Shown: positions 1 through 11,428 of the stretch, one piece after another | Layout: each line of letters opens with the position of its first letter | How positions within the stretch are numbered: position 1 is the stretch's first letter | The notes under the pieces: model-generated | Databases searched by the model: none | What the model was told of the DNA's origin: nothing | What the model saw: only the letters and a program-made list of their open reading frames with translations | DNA from: Vermamoeba vermiformis | Lineage: Eukaryota > Tubulinea > Echinamoebida | Direction: 5' to 3' | Length of the DNA: 64,000 nucleotides | Assembly (NCBI GenBank): GCA_045837725.1 | Contig: JBEWZL010000084.1 | Coordinates: 434,001 to 498,000, forward strand | Position numbers and translations under genes: made by a program

Positions 1-628
1 AAATCTCTCGAAGCCTTCAATCGTTAATCTGTCTTTAATGCTGCTTTGTGTCGCCGATTGTAGCTCTGTTATAAGCGACTCTACCTCTTCAAGCGACAGA
101 TTTTTCTTAAATAAAAAAACGAGTCAGATCTTCAGGTATATTTGAACTCTCAGTTACCTTCTGCCTACGAGCTAAAAAGGTCTTAAATTCCTCGGCGAAC
201 AATGAGTCTTTTGAGGTCTTTCCGTATTTCTCGACGATTGAATTCCAAAGCGGATCTAAATTGGGCGATGTCAAGCGATATTTTTGTTTGAAGCTCGTCC
301 ATTCTTCCAAGCTTAACTTTTTGTTGCTATCAAGATCAACTTCCTATTATTAATGTCAATAACAAGGTCGATTGATCAACTAACATTAAAAAGATTTTCT
401 CAAATTCAATTTAATATTTAATTCATACCTTAATTCGTTTATTGAGTTCGTGCTTTGTTAATTCGATATTAAGGCTCGCTAAGTACTCGGTGATTTGCTG
501 CACTGTAAGCTCGCTGTTTTGATCCATATCAGCTGGCAAATAACTATAGAGCGGTAATTATTAGAAATCGCGTAAATATTGTTATTAGTATACCTGACAA
601 GTGTATTTTTACTCGGAGGTGCCGTCAT
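1..628 (-). CDS. Phosphoinositide phospholipase C, N-terminal EF-hand part (runs off the window)
   Basis: Four exons read in frame on the minus strand: 628-594, 543-429, 343-158 and 105-1 (open at the edge). The start is the ATG at 628-626 (MTAPPSKN). The protein begins with a DMDQNSELT loop, then an EF-hand-like VDLDSNKKLSLEEW loop, a second pair ending LTSPNLDPLW and EEFKTFLARRQ, and finally LTIEGFERF. Order and spacing are those of the EF-hand region of PI-PLC, where a GFxxY/F strand links to the catalytic X box. By family, the enzyme cleaves PIP2 to IP3 and diacylglycerol at membranes. The X/Y and C2 domains would lie beyond position 1 and cannot be seen. Another EF-hand protein is possible but less likely. 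Confidence 0.6.
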
Positions 629-840
629 GGTCGCTTGCGTGCTTTTTTAACGGAAAATATCTTGAAATGTCATCGAACCTTTTTGACATTTTAACTTTTG
701 CCTTAATTACTCGTGCGGCTTAATTTTAATACGAAAATAGAAATATATGTACTATAGGTATCGAGGATTAGTAAAATAAGCCCGTTAGATTTGCAAAGGA
801 TAAATTTTTACATAATATGGTACAAATTTAATGTTAAAAG

Positions 841-1556
841 CTAGATCCGATGATTTCTAAACTTATTTACGTCAGAATTAGGGTCACTATTTTGCAGTTC
901 ATAGTATTTCCGTAGCAATTCTTTTTTGGCCTCTCGTTTTCTCTTTCGTTCCTCTTCGGTATCAAAATCGATCACTAAAATAGAGTTATTAGATGTTCTA
1001 ACCGTTATTTACAAGTATAATATTAAAATAAATAAATTATAGATTAAATTTGATCGCTTACAAACTGGCGCGGGCTCTTTTGGACTCCAATGTATCGATT
1101 GATGTGCTTCTAGCGGCATTTTTCTGAATACTTCGTAAGGTACTTGCACACCCGCTATAATATACTATTAGTATCATATTATTGTGGCAATACAGTTGAA
1201 TATTGGTTGTTTAACAGAGGGGCGACCCGAGCAAAATAAACCAAAATTGTTAAATTACCTCGACGCCATTTGTCGTAAAAATTCCTTTCATTATCGTCCT
1301 TTAACGTATCATAAGCCTTTTTTAATTTCAACCACTGCTCTTTTTTCTTCTCATCTCCTGTTCAGTGAAAATAATCTCGTTATCTACACTCCAAAAAATG
1401 TATTAAATTATTCTATTTACCTGGCCATTTATCTGGGTGTAAATCTAAACTTTTCTTGCGATATTCAGCCGTGATCTGCTCTTTTGTTGAATGTTCAGTG
1501 CAGCCTAAAACGCCATAGAAGTCGTCGTGCTCTCCTTGCAATATTTCTCCTATCAT
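841..1556 (-). CDS. DNAJC12: DNAJC12-like J-domain co-chaperone
   Basis: Exons 1556-1421, 1357-1259, 1154-1062 and 974-841 join in frame to 153 aa, starting MIGEILQG. Residues about 10-75 are a J domain with FYGVLGC at its start, the HPDK motif (stimulates Hsp70 ATPase) and YDKWRR at its end. After it come a PYEVF patch and IHWSPKEPAP, then a charged helix, and the chain ends KFRNHRI. Human DNAJC12 has the same short layout and an almost identical C-terminal peptide (KFRNYEI), so orthology is well supported. In animals it serves folding of aromatic amino acid hydroxylases with Hsp70; the client here is unknown. It lies 213 bp from the start of the PLC gene on the same strand. Confidence 0.85.
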
Positions 1557-1673
1557 TTGACTATTTTACTGCAGCTGGTGCTTCAACGAGCGAGATCTGA
1601 AAAAATGGCGGCTTTGGGACGTATTAAACAGCCTTGGGACAAAAAAGAAATTTCCAAAATATCTGTCGTTTAA

Positions 1674-3706
1674 TTAATTATATACAGATGATACAGGCGA
1701 CAAGATATATGATTCTTGCGTCAACAACTGTGGCGAAGACGACCACATATAGCAAACAGCAGACGGTCGAACAGATTTGACTGGAGAACTGTCGTAAATG
1801 CTCGGCTGCTGTGTTAATAGCTCCATATTTTCATCATTGGTATTATACATTGTTGATTTCCGTTGCGTGGCTCCAAACTCTGCCATGACGTCTTCAACCT
1901 CCGGCAGATCCAAAAACGACTTGATCTGTTCAGTGTTCAACTGTGCCTCGGCCGATATATTTACATGTGTTAAGGCCGAACCACTGAGGATAGTGCTATG
2001 TACATGATGTGATAAGTTGTGATCGTTCAAGCTCGCCATCAGATCAGGATCGATCTCCGGATCCTTCGTCTTGTGCAAATGATCGTCGGACATGTCGAAC
2101 AAATCAGGCGATGCCAATAATAGATCAAAATCGTCTTGTGGGGGATTATCGTCTAACGGCGATAAGGAGTCAAACACTTGTTGGCTCGTTGAATCGCGGA
2201 CCTGCGGAATGTCCATCTCGGAAGGCTAAAAACAATTCATTATGAGACATTATTGGAGGTTCAAATAGCCTTATATGGCACGTACCAATGATGCTTCGTT
2301 CTCATCAACGACATAATCGATTCGATCGAGCATCAGCTCGTTGTTCACGGGCACTTCTTTGGCCTCTTTTTCAGGCATCGGAGTGTCGTCCAGGTCTATC
2401 CAAAGTAGACGTTAAATCTCGCTTTAAAATGTGCTAAACAGTGTTACGTACCTAAACAGACTTTGCTGCCGTTGCCGTTAAGCTCTTTGATAACCTCGCT
2501 GAACTTCCGTCGTGGTCCAGGAAAGATTCCGAAGTTTGAAACAACGACAGTCATGCCGTCTTTCTTCATCTCTTCCGCGGGACGAATTTTCTAAGCACGC
2601 GTGATTTAGTCACGGCCAAGCAAAGGATTGCAAATTGAATCTGATTAGCACAACTGTGTCACTTACCTTTGGCCTTCCGCGTTTACGCACGGTGTTTGTG
2701 TCGACAATGTAATTGCTATTTGTGCACACAGCCACGTCCTTTGGCTTGGCGATGTCCTCCTCTACCTTGTGCTTCTTCGTGGCCCTATTCTCTTCACAAT
2801 TCTCAATGTCGCTCGTGCTCCTCTTCCTCGTAACAATGCCCTCTTTCTCATCTTTCATCCACATTGAGCTTCCTTTCAATTTAATCACTTTGTTGCTTGC
2901 AGCCGCGCAGTAAGTATCGTGTTCCTTCACGATGGTGTATTGCTTCTTAAAACTATCTGGAATAACATCGCTGTTCACAGGTTTTAATACAAATTCAAAT
3001 ACTCCTCGTGGCTTCTTTTCTCCTGTAATGTTTTATGAATATTTTGATAATTTGCAAATGATTTGCAGGACGTACTATCCAACCGCACGGCGTTGTGATA
3101 AGACTTGCATTCCATTTCTGCGACAAATTCCACGAAACCAGATTCCTCGGTATTTGTGAATAATAAAAGTTTCTTTCGTTGCTGTTTATGGTCTCGTACA
3201 GCCACATTTATCGCACTCCACCGCATGTCTCCTTCTTGGCCGGATCCAGTAAAGATAAAAGTTCCATCGTCCTTTCAGCATATTTAATTAAAATAATTGT
3301 AAAATATACTCGCCAATATTACCTGCCAGCCATCACAATATAATACAGAGACTTGAGTAGGACGCATGGCCGTAAATAAGAAAACGTAGGGAAATTTTGT
3401 CGGCGTCGAGATACCGCTCATACGTTGCCCTTTATTTTGATATTAATTATAGGCACTGTGATGATAGAATTATTTGCCTTATATAAGCTAAATTTATCTT
3501 AATTCTAAAAATAATATCAGGCGATTTCGTTTATTACCTCCGTATTGATTGTGTATGTCTGACCGCTTGTATTTCTTCGCTGGTTCGAAAGGTAAATTAC
3601 GTTTTGATGCATTAGCGACCTTAGACCGCTTTGGGGAACTCGTGCTCGGTTGTTCTTGCTTGATGTCAACCTGCAGATCCGCTGGAGCACTGGGAGTACC
3701 CTCCAT
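1674..3706 (-). CDS. Nuclear protein with ScoMcrA-type SRA-like domain and AT-hook
   Basis: Seven exons close in frame: 3706-3538, 3429-3323, 3271-3076, 3022-2667, 2590-2452, 2395-2286 and 2225-1674; 542 aa. Residues about 60-180 contain TGSGQEGDM, an AINVAVRDHK turn, LLLFTNTE, then FVAEMECKSYH and VFEFVLKP. This order resembles the SRA-like domain attached to bacterial McrA-type HNH nucleases, a reader of modified DNA bases. An AT-hook core, RKRGRPK, lies at about 270-276. The rest is acidic and low complexity and no HNH motif is visible. The inferred role is a chromatin or DNA-modification reader rather than a nuclease. It shares a 249-bp divergent promoter with eL36. I recognise the domain from memory of the family only, so the exact match needs a profile search. 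Confidence 0.55.
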
Positions 3707-3853
3707 TCGATATTTCTATTTCAAAAATAGCTACAGTAAGGTAGTGAGCATTTACAGTCGGTGGTAACGCGTGCTGTGTGCGCCAGTGAATTGCACAAAA
3801 AATTCAGGCCAAAAATTTTCGGCCAAACGTTCCGCACAAAAACCAAAGAAAAA

Positions 3854-3866
3854 TTTGACCGTCAAA
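3854..3866. promoter_or_regulatory. TTTGACCGTCAAA near-palindrome between divergent genes
   Basis: A 13-bp inverted repeat (TTTGAC-C-GTCAAA) sits about 90 bp upstream of the eL36 ATG and 150 bp upstream of the SRA-like gene start. The same 13-mer recurs upstream of the SYCP2-like gene and a related 14-mer lies at 14719. Symmetric half-sites suggest a dimeric transcription factor site; this is inference. A pyrimidine-rich stretch (3907-3929) next to the eL36 start resembles ribosomal-protein leader tracts. Confidence 0.3.
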
Positions 3867-3955
3867 AATATTCGGGAAGGCCAAAACTTCCTTTTTCAAT
3901 CGTAATCCTCTTCGTTCTTTCTTTCGTCCACGAGTCCTATTAAATAACCATAACT

Positions 3956-4691
3956 ATGTCTACTGCACAAAAAAGCGGTCTTGCCATCGGCCTTAACAAG
4001 GGTTTCCGTATTGTCAAGCGTGCTCCTCCTGCTCGCGCTCGCGATACCCGCAAGGGAGTAAGTTGCTCGATGCAGATTAGATTTGATATTTATTGTAATA
4101 TTCAAATATGCAGCAATTAGTATGATATTCGAAATGATAATTAAATATGTTGATATTGGAGATATTAATTTTTATAATAATTTTATTTTCTGTTGCAATG
4201 AAGCCTGTTGGCCAACAATATTATCATAAGATATTTAGTGCATGTAATAATCGATATTATTATTTAGAAACTCGGTCCCGGTAAGGTGATCGTCAAGGAA
4301 GTCATCAGAGAAGTTACTGGTTATGCTCCTTACGAGAAGAGAATTTTGGAATTGCTCAGAAACGGTCTTGATAAGAAGGCTCTCAGATTGGCTAAGCGAC
4401 GTGTAAGTTATCAATTTGATTAGTAATTATTTTTCTCTCGTGTACATCTGCTCGAGCTGTTGGACTTAGAATGCGAAGAAAACAACGATTTCACGCATAA
4501 AATTAATGATGCAAATATTATACGAGGAAGAAAAATGGATAGATGATATTTATCAACTGTTTTGAACTGTATCTAATCTCATCGTGCATCAGGTTGGTAC
4601 TCACAACCGCGCCAAGAAAAAGAGAGAAGAAATGGCCACTGTTTTGCGTATGGAGAAACAAAGAAAGAAGGCCGCCGAAGAGCACCACTAA
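3956..4691 (+). CDS. RPL36: 60S ribosomal protein eL36
   Basis: Exons 3956-4057, 4268-4402 and 4593-4691 give 111 aa, starting MSTAQKSGLAIGLNKG and ending KKAAEEHH. The family signatures are plain: GLNKGF near the N terminus, VKEVIREVTGYAPYEKR in the middle, and NGLDKKALRLAKRR followed by GTHNRAKKKREE. Length matches the usual 100-115 aa. It is a structural protein of the large cytosolic subunit. Both introns are long for this window (about 190-210 nt), a common trait of ribosomal protein genes. AATAAA-type signals follow the stop within about 40 bp. The gene is divergent from the SRA-like gene upstream. Confidence 0.95.
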
Positions 4692-5039
4692 AGCCCTTCA
4701 GCTCGAATAAAAATTTAAAAAATAAACGCTTGTTTGTGCATATTAATTGCTGCTTGGGCCTACTATAATATTACGTGGCTTGTAATATACGTTAGAAACG
4801 AGAATCTACGCTTAATTAATTCGCTGCTGGTTCTGCGATCGGATCTCAGACTAGCATAAAATTTTGTGGCATCACTTTGCTGACTTAATCTGTACACTAC
4901 CAATACGCCACCAATAGTACTTGCGTTATTTACGAGGTTGAGGTGCATTGTAGATTATCGTGAGTTTGAATTTGAATTGTTATTCTGTTCGAGCCAAAAC
5001 CAAAGACCACAACTCGTTCTTCTTAATAGTAATACAAAT

Positions 5040-6952
5040 ATGGACAAATTGGTTGCAGCTATTCAAGGTCTCTCAACAACTGACGAGAATGATTTGAAGC
5101 AGTTGAAAACTACCTTAGCAAAATCTGAAGACGTCTTATTCAAGAGTTTGCCTAGTTTGGACGAGGCTTTATCAGTTTTGGATCCCAATACTCACACTTT
5201 GGGCTGGCTTTATATTTTGTAAGTTATTAGGGCTTTATTTGAGAATTATTGTCGAATCTTTCAATATTTTTTCTTATAATCCTTTTATGCATTTTATATG
5301 GCCAAAATATTCACAATTAAATTCAATAATGATAAATATTGCTATATTTAATTATTTTGAACGTTTTTTGTGGCTAGATGCATTTTTTTTTGAATTATTG
5401 AAATTTAATCAATTGCTGTTCGTAGGGGCATTAAAGCCGTTTCAAATCCTGAACCTCGCACATTTATTGGTCAGGTTGCTCGTTTTTGCATGAACTGCAA
5501 TGCCAGACAACTCCGTATGGACGTAAAGAAATGTAAGTCTTTATTTTATTAGCAACACCAGATCTCGCTCAATATTTGCATCATAAAAATAATAGCTTAA
5601 TATTCCTACGAGTTATTTGCATATTTAAGTTTATGCTGCTAGCAACAAATTAATTCTCTATTTTTAGTCCGTTTTATTTGCCAGAAGTTCGTTGATCTTT
5701 GCGTTGAACACCGCAGCCCTATCTCCGCCATCAAGCCTCTGCGCTATGCCATCAACAAGATCGCTCCTAGCAGAGTAAGTCCAGCGCTTTAGTTGCGTAT
5801 CTAAGTCAGATCTGACGGTGACGTTTGACAGGAACACATCACGCCTCAACACGCCATGTTGATGATGTGCGCCTTGCTCTCCAAGACCTACAGTGCCGTG
5901 CAATCAGTTGCTGACAGCGAGGTCACTGAGGTAAGTCCCACAACACGCCGGTCACGTGTCTTGAGCTGTCACTGACGTCGCGCACTTCAGGTCGATCCCG
6001 ATCAAACTGGTGTGGACAGCAAGGACGTGCGATTGTACTTCTACTACGCCGGCTCAGTCTACATTGGTCTCAAGAAGTTCACTCGCGCCACTGAGATGTT
6101 GAAGACTGCCATTTCAGTGCCTGCCATCGTGCCCAGCGCCATCATGATCGAAGCCTACAAGAAGTTCGTGTTGGTCTCGCTCATTCTCAGCGGTCAAGTA
6201 CGTCTCAGACTCGTGCACGAGTTCATTCTGCTCGTCCTAATAGCTCCTAACTAACCTCGTTTAGACCGGTCAATTGCCACGCTACACTTCATCGGGCTTG
6301 CAACGTCACTTCCGCCACGCTTGTGCTCCTTACGAAGAGCTCGCCACTTCATTCCAAACTCGCAGCTTGGTCGATGTGAACAAGTGCATTGAACAGAACC
6401 GCGAGGCCTACGTCAAGGACGGCAACTGGGGTCTCGTGAAACAAGCTACCAAGGCCTTGATCCGCAAGAACATTCAACGACTCACTCAGACTTACTTGAC
6501 TTTGTCATTGCAAGACATTGCTGACAACGTCAAGCTGAAGAACAAGGAAGAGGCTGAAAAGATTCTCCTTCGCATGGTAAGTGTGGTCATGTTTAATTTG
6601 GCTTGTGGACTAACACGTCGTGCAGATTGAAAATAAGGAAATTTTTGCTGCTATCAATCAAAAAGACGGCATGGTTATCTTCAAGGACAATACTGAAACT
6701 TACGGCACTAACGAGACATTGAACTATTTGGACAAGAGCATTCACAACGTGATGGACATCACTGGCAAGGTGGAGCGATTGGACGATTTTATTGCCTCGA
6801 GCGCCAAATATTTACAAAAGACCTTGGCCCCTGACCGTTCCGCTGGTGCTGCTGGTGGTCCTGGAGGTCCAGGCAGATTCGGTCCTATGGGCGACGACGA
6901 AGATTTTGATATGATGGTTAGATCTGGCATGATCCCGGGCTTCCGTGGATAA
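5040..6952 (+). CDS. CSN3: COP9 signalosome subunit 3 (PCI protein)
   Basis: Seven exons close in frame: 5040-5218, 5426-5532, 5668-5774, 5832-5930, 5991-6197, 6265-6576 and 6626-6952; 445 aa against 423 in human. Start MDKLVAAIQGL, then HTLGWLYIL, VEHRSPISAIKPLRYAI, a helical-repeat middle and a C-terminal PCI region with TQTYLTLSLQDIA and INQKDGMVIF. That combination is characteristic of CSN3. The tail is Gly/Pro-rich and ends acidic. The COP9 signalosome removes NEDD8 from cullin-RING ligases, so this gene belongs with the F-box protein and the USP elsewhere in the window as ubiquitin machinery. Confidence 0.88.
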
Positions 6953-7211
6953 GAATTTTATTATAATCAACAGCTACTGTCATTTGTAGTGTCATGTATA
7001 TCATCTCAAGACACAGATTGTTGTAAACGGTTTAAATACTAATTACTCAAATATAGTCATTTCTTTTGATTCTAACTTGCACAATCAACCTTTGTCAGAT
7101 CCGAGCGTAATCCTTTGGATTCCTTAATCAGACTGATGTGACTATGCTAAGGCACTGCGTAGATAGGATAAGAAAACTTTATTTTTACAAAGCAGAAGGT
7201 GAATCAAGGCT

Positions 7212-7834
7212 TTATCCCTTGCGATCTTTGCCGGCCTTTTGCGCCTTCAATTGTTCTTGCAGCTCGTTGTATTCTTTCATTTCTTTCTTTTCGCGCTCAC
7301 GGTCTTTCTTTGCAAGTTCGGTGTATTTCTGTTTCAAAAATATTAACAAACCGGCCAAAAATTACGAAATAATCGAAATGATGGTAATTTTAATAAGAAA
7401 ATTATTACGATGATAGTTGGGTAATCAAAATCACGAAGGAAAATTGCTTGAATTAAATTGAAAATCTTTTTTTGACAAATAATTACCTGCTTGTCTTCAG
7501 GAGAAATGGCTTTCCAAGCGGCTTGAATTTCTTCTTCATTCTTGCCTTTTTGCTCGTCTTTGAAGAAGTGGAATGGAGCTTTAGCAGGTGCGGGTCTAGA
7601 TTTCTTCACACCTTTCTCTTTAGCAGGAACACTCGGTTTCTTTTCCTTAGTATCTTCTTTGTGTTGTTCTTGCTTTACTTTCTCCTTTTGATTTCGCTTA
7701 GCTGCTTTCTCTTCGATCTTGTATTTCTCAATTTCATCCAGATTCTGCAGCTCTTCTTGGCGTTGTTTTCGCTTAGCTTCCTTAGCTTGCTGCTTTTTAT
7801 CAATAGCGGCTTGTGAGTGCTCGTTATCAGCCAT
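7212..7834 (-). CDS. HMG-box protein
   Basis: Two exons, 7834-7487 and 7328-7212, encode 154 aa from MADNEHSQ to the GKDRKG end. The first half is a highly charged Lys/Glu/Gln helix with likely coiled coil. Residues about 85-140 fit an HMG box: RPAPAKAPFHFFKDEQ, then EEIQAAWKAISPEDKQ and KYTELAKKDREREKKE. HMG boxes bind the minor groove and bend DNA, and proteins with one box act as chromatin architecture factors. The box falls at the C terminus, unlike two-box HMGB proteins. It is convergent with CSN3; the 259 bp between the two stop codons hold only UTR-like AT-rich sequence. Confidence 0.75.
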
Positions 7835-8113
7835 TGTGACGTGGTGCTGTTGTTCGATTTAAACTTTAATGAAAATTTCTCAGCGTCTCTCCAGCTTGTT
7901 TTTTGTGGCACGTGATTTGTCACGTGGTTCGCGCTTGTGGAATTCTTAAACTTCTAACAAAAGCCCCCTTCACAGCACTATGTTTAATAGAAACACGATG
8001 TAATGCTAAACACTACAGATCTTTAATAAATTCGTCAATACATAACCTTCGTTTGCGGATCTACTTCGACGGGCGGAAGAATTCAGTGCCCTATTACTAA
8101 GAGTAAACGACTG

Positions 8114-11100
8114 CTATACTTCGCCATGAACAAAATGTACCTTGAAGAGTGGCTGCAATGAGTTCTTGAACTGCTCCAAATCAGATCGGATCTCGTCTTT
8201 GAGCGAGTCAATGTCAGTCTCCAACTGACGCGAGGCTAGTAATGGCATCAATTAGTAATACACGGTAAGTAAGAAGTGATCAGACGTACCTCTGTTCTCT
8301 TGATTCTCTATAATCGCGCGCTGCATGTTGCACTCTTTGACGATGTCTTCAGCCGACTGAATGCTCGTGGTCACTTGGCGGTGCAACAATTTCATCTTCT
8401 TGCATTGCTCTGAAGACACACTTTAGCGATCTTTAATAGGACATGTCTATAGTACCTTGCAAGCTGACACTCAACTCAGTGAGCTTTCTCTTCGTTCCGT
8501 GCGCCGAGTCGTTCCTAAATATTAGTCAGGCTCAGAGCATCTCTATTAGTACGAGCACGTACTCCACTTCGCGTTGTTTCTCATTCAAAAATTGATCCAA
8601 CTTGGCGTTAATGCCAGCACTGAAGTCATCGAGAATTGATTGGATGTGCTCTTTGTTGTACTCCGCGAACTTCGATTCGAGCACTCTCAGCTGCTTCAGC
8701 GTCAATTCGATTTCTCTATCGCCCGTAGTTAGTACGTGTGTTAATTGAGCGAGCACAGTGTTACTCACTTGCGCATCTTTTGATTGGTTGACATCTTCTC
8801 CAGCGTTTGAATGCGCTCGAGGATGTTGTGCATCAAATCTTTGGGACTTGGCTCCTTGGGCGATGTGTGAGTGTCGATTGGAATCACATCAACACCGTCC
8901 AATGAGATTTCGTCCGAGATGATTTCGTCAATCTCTTCTTGTCTCGGAGGAGAACTCACGGCAGTTGGCTGAGGCGACTCAAACAGACGACCTGAAATCA
9001 CTTTAGTTCTAGTTGACAGCATATCACAACAAAGGACTTACGTGGCCTCAAGTGCTCTCGGTCCAAATACTCTGGCTTTTCTGGAGAGACCTCTTCAAAG
9101 TCGGAAAGTGATGGAGCTCGCGAGCTTTTGTGGACTGGCATATTTGTTAGTAAACATTCGTCATTAGACCTAACACTGACCATTCCACGAAGGTCCCGAG
9201 GCATCTGATGCGTTGCTGCCCCTTGTTCTGAGCGACTTCGACATTGGTGATAAAGGTGAGGGCACTGGCGAGAACACTCTGCCAGGGCGAGGTTGCGCTC
9301 CACGGGCAACTTCAATAGGCGAAGGCGGTCTGCTTGTTCGGATTGCGATGGGAGAGGCCGGTCTGCTGTCGCGAGCAGACTCCTTGAATAGAGATTGATT
9401 CAAGACATTGTTCTGGGTCTCCGCTGGTCTGTTCTGTATGGCAAAAGTCATGTTGCCAATCTGAGTCGTTTGAGCGGCGTGCTCGGGCTCTGCCTCCTGT
9501 GGTTGAGTACTGCGCTGGTCCTCTTCCACGTCGTCCTCTATTGCGCGCTCGGGAGCTTTCTTCGACTCGATGATAACTTGCGCAGTGCTCTTGCTGGCGT
9601 CTCTAGGCCCAACGGTTGATACTTGAAGCCGTGGTATCTTCAGCACCTTCTTCGGTTGAGCTTCTGTAGGCTTCTGAATGAGAACAGCCTTCGAGACCTT
9701 TTGTTTTTCAGGCGACTTGCTTTCGGCCTTGGGCTTCTTGTACTTGAGTTGTTGTGCAAGAGGCTCGATGGCACGCTTGATGGCGTCGATATCTGAAGCG
9801 TATTAGCACGACTCTGAAACGAAGTGCGTGCATACCTTTGTCATCAAAGAGCATCGACACGAGCTGAGGCCTTTTCTTGTTCGGATCAACTATTCCTTCG
9901 GGCAAATCAGCGGAGTCCGAGACTTCAAACACAAGGTACGATCCGGAGACTACAAAGATTAGTAAGATAACGGTGCAGTATCGCACTAACATACATTCAG
10001 TCTTCACCAAGGTATCAAAGTGAATGTAGCACTGAACGCTGTCCTGTTCGTGGGTGATCCAGAAACAGATGTTTGTTGGACCGAAGTCAAGCCATTCGTC
10101 TTCGCTCCCGACTGACTCTACCTCATTCAAGAAAAGCTTGCGAAATTTGAACGAGAAGATCCTAGAGACAGTTAATCGCGGGCATAACGCGTACGAGCGC
10201 CACTTACTGCCTTGCAGGACCAAGTTTGTCGTTAAACATGTTTAGAAACCTGCGCACATCCTGGGTCTCGTCAGTACATGGCAGCCTCAAATGCATAACC
10301 GCTTACATCTCTGAACTTTCGGCCAGCAATCCCCCAGAATGCCTCGTCAACTTGACCATCCTCGAACAACGGAGACCACTTGACTTTATCGCGACGAGTG
10401 ATACTAATTACGTCAGTATTAACTTTCATACTTAGCAATTGTGCGAACGTACCGGTAGAGCACTTCGATCAATACACCTTGCATGTGATAGTCCGGTGAG
10501 GATACGATCAGCGATACGATGGCCTTCCTAGGAGATAAATTGCTATAGATTGTAGAGTGCATTGAATAACTTACAAATCCCTGTTTGGAGCGCGCTTTCT
10601 GACGAATAGTTGAACGTTATCTGGCGCGCCTTGAAGCAGGCAATTGACGCACTCGGCTATTAAAGTCTTGACTGCTGGTGATCTGTCCTCTTGTAGTTCT
10701 TTAATCAGTGGGAGTAAGAAGACCTTTCCCGCCTCTTCTTTTCCTAAGACAACGGAAAAGTTAGGCTCAGATCGGAGTCGTAGTACGCACCTCGCTGGGT
10801 CCCACAGATATCCTCTACTATCGTCAGCGTATCCTTCATTAATGCGAATGCTCCATTGCTCTTAGAGTTCGCGAGTAGCTGGAACGCTGCAAGAACGTAC
10901 TGAAGAGTAAAATTAGTTTTTGGATCCGGTCGTTACACGAGGTTAGCTTATCTGTTTTAATAGGCTTGACTCGAACACATTACTCCCAGGGGACCTATAA
11001 ATAGTTATAGAGATAGATCTTTGAAGTGTACGCACTTGTTCAAGAACACTGCTTGGACCATATCCAAGATCTCTTTAACATTGTTCATATCGCCTTCTTT

Positions 11101-11428
11101 TGCCTCCTATAAGCTAAAATTAGTTACACTTATCAACGTACAGTGCTCTTACTTTTATTAGAGCGCCTCCTAACTTCGCTAAGCGGTGCTTTGATAAGTC
11201 GACGTTGGCGATCTCGCTCTTTAACGCATCGTCAGCTACTGCTTGCTCTTTAAATCGCTTGATTAGCGATCCTATCTTTCCTTCAGGGGAATCGAAAATG
11301 AGCCCCAACTAACGAAGCGCTGTTAGTCCGTCCACTGTGTACTGGCAGGTTGAACTTACACTGACAGTGAGCTTGCTTTGTTTCGCGCTCGTTTGAGAGC
11401 TCGTCTCATCCTTGGACGATTTCTTCAT
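8114..11428 (-). CDS. SYCP2-like meiotic chromosome axis protein
   Basis: A multi-exon minus-strand gene. First exons are 11428-11360, 11308-11153 and 11106-11036, and the last ends VHFVHGEV at 8114. The N-terminal part is armadillo-like helices, including DYHMQGVLIEVLYR. It is followed by a domain with RRFLNMFNDKLGPARQ, IFSFKFRKLF, WLDFGPTNICFWI and CYIHFDT. This tracks human SYCP2, where DYDLQVGIVEAL and FLNLVNGMLGDKRRVF stand at the start of the Spt16M-like domain. A long Ser/Pro-rich middle and a C-terminal coiled coil (about 8114-9000) complete the SYCP2/Red1/ASY3 layout. In the family it forms axis filaments that recruit HORMA proteins in meiosis. The exon near 10994 has no clear GT donor, so that junction is unresolved. 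Confidence 0.65.

Noticed and set aside
7472-7816. Plus-strand Phe/Leu-rich open frame
   Set aside because: Antisense of the Lys/Glu-rich HMG-box gene; composition follows from that.
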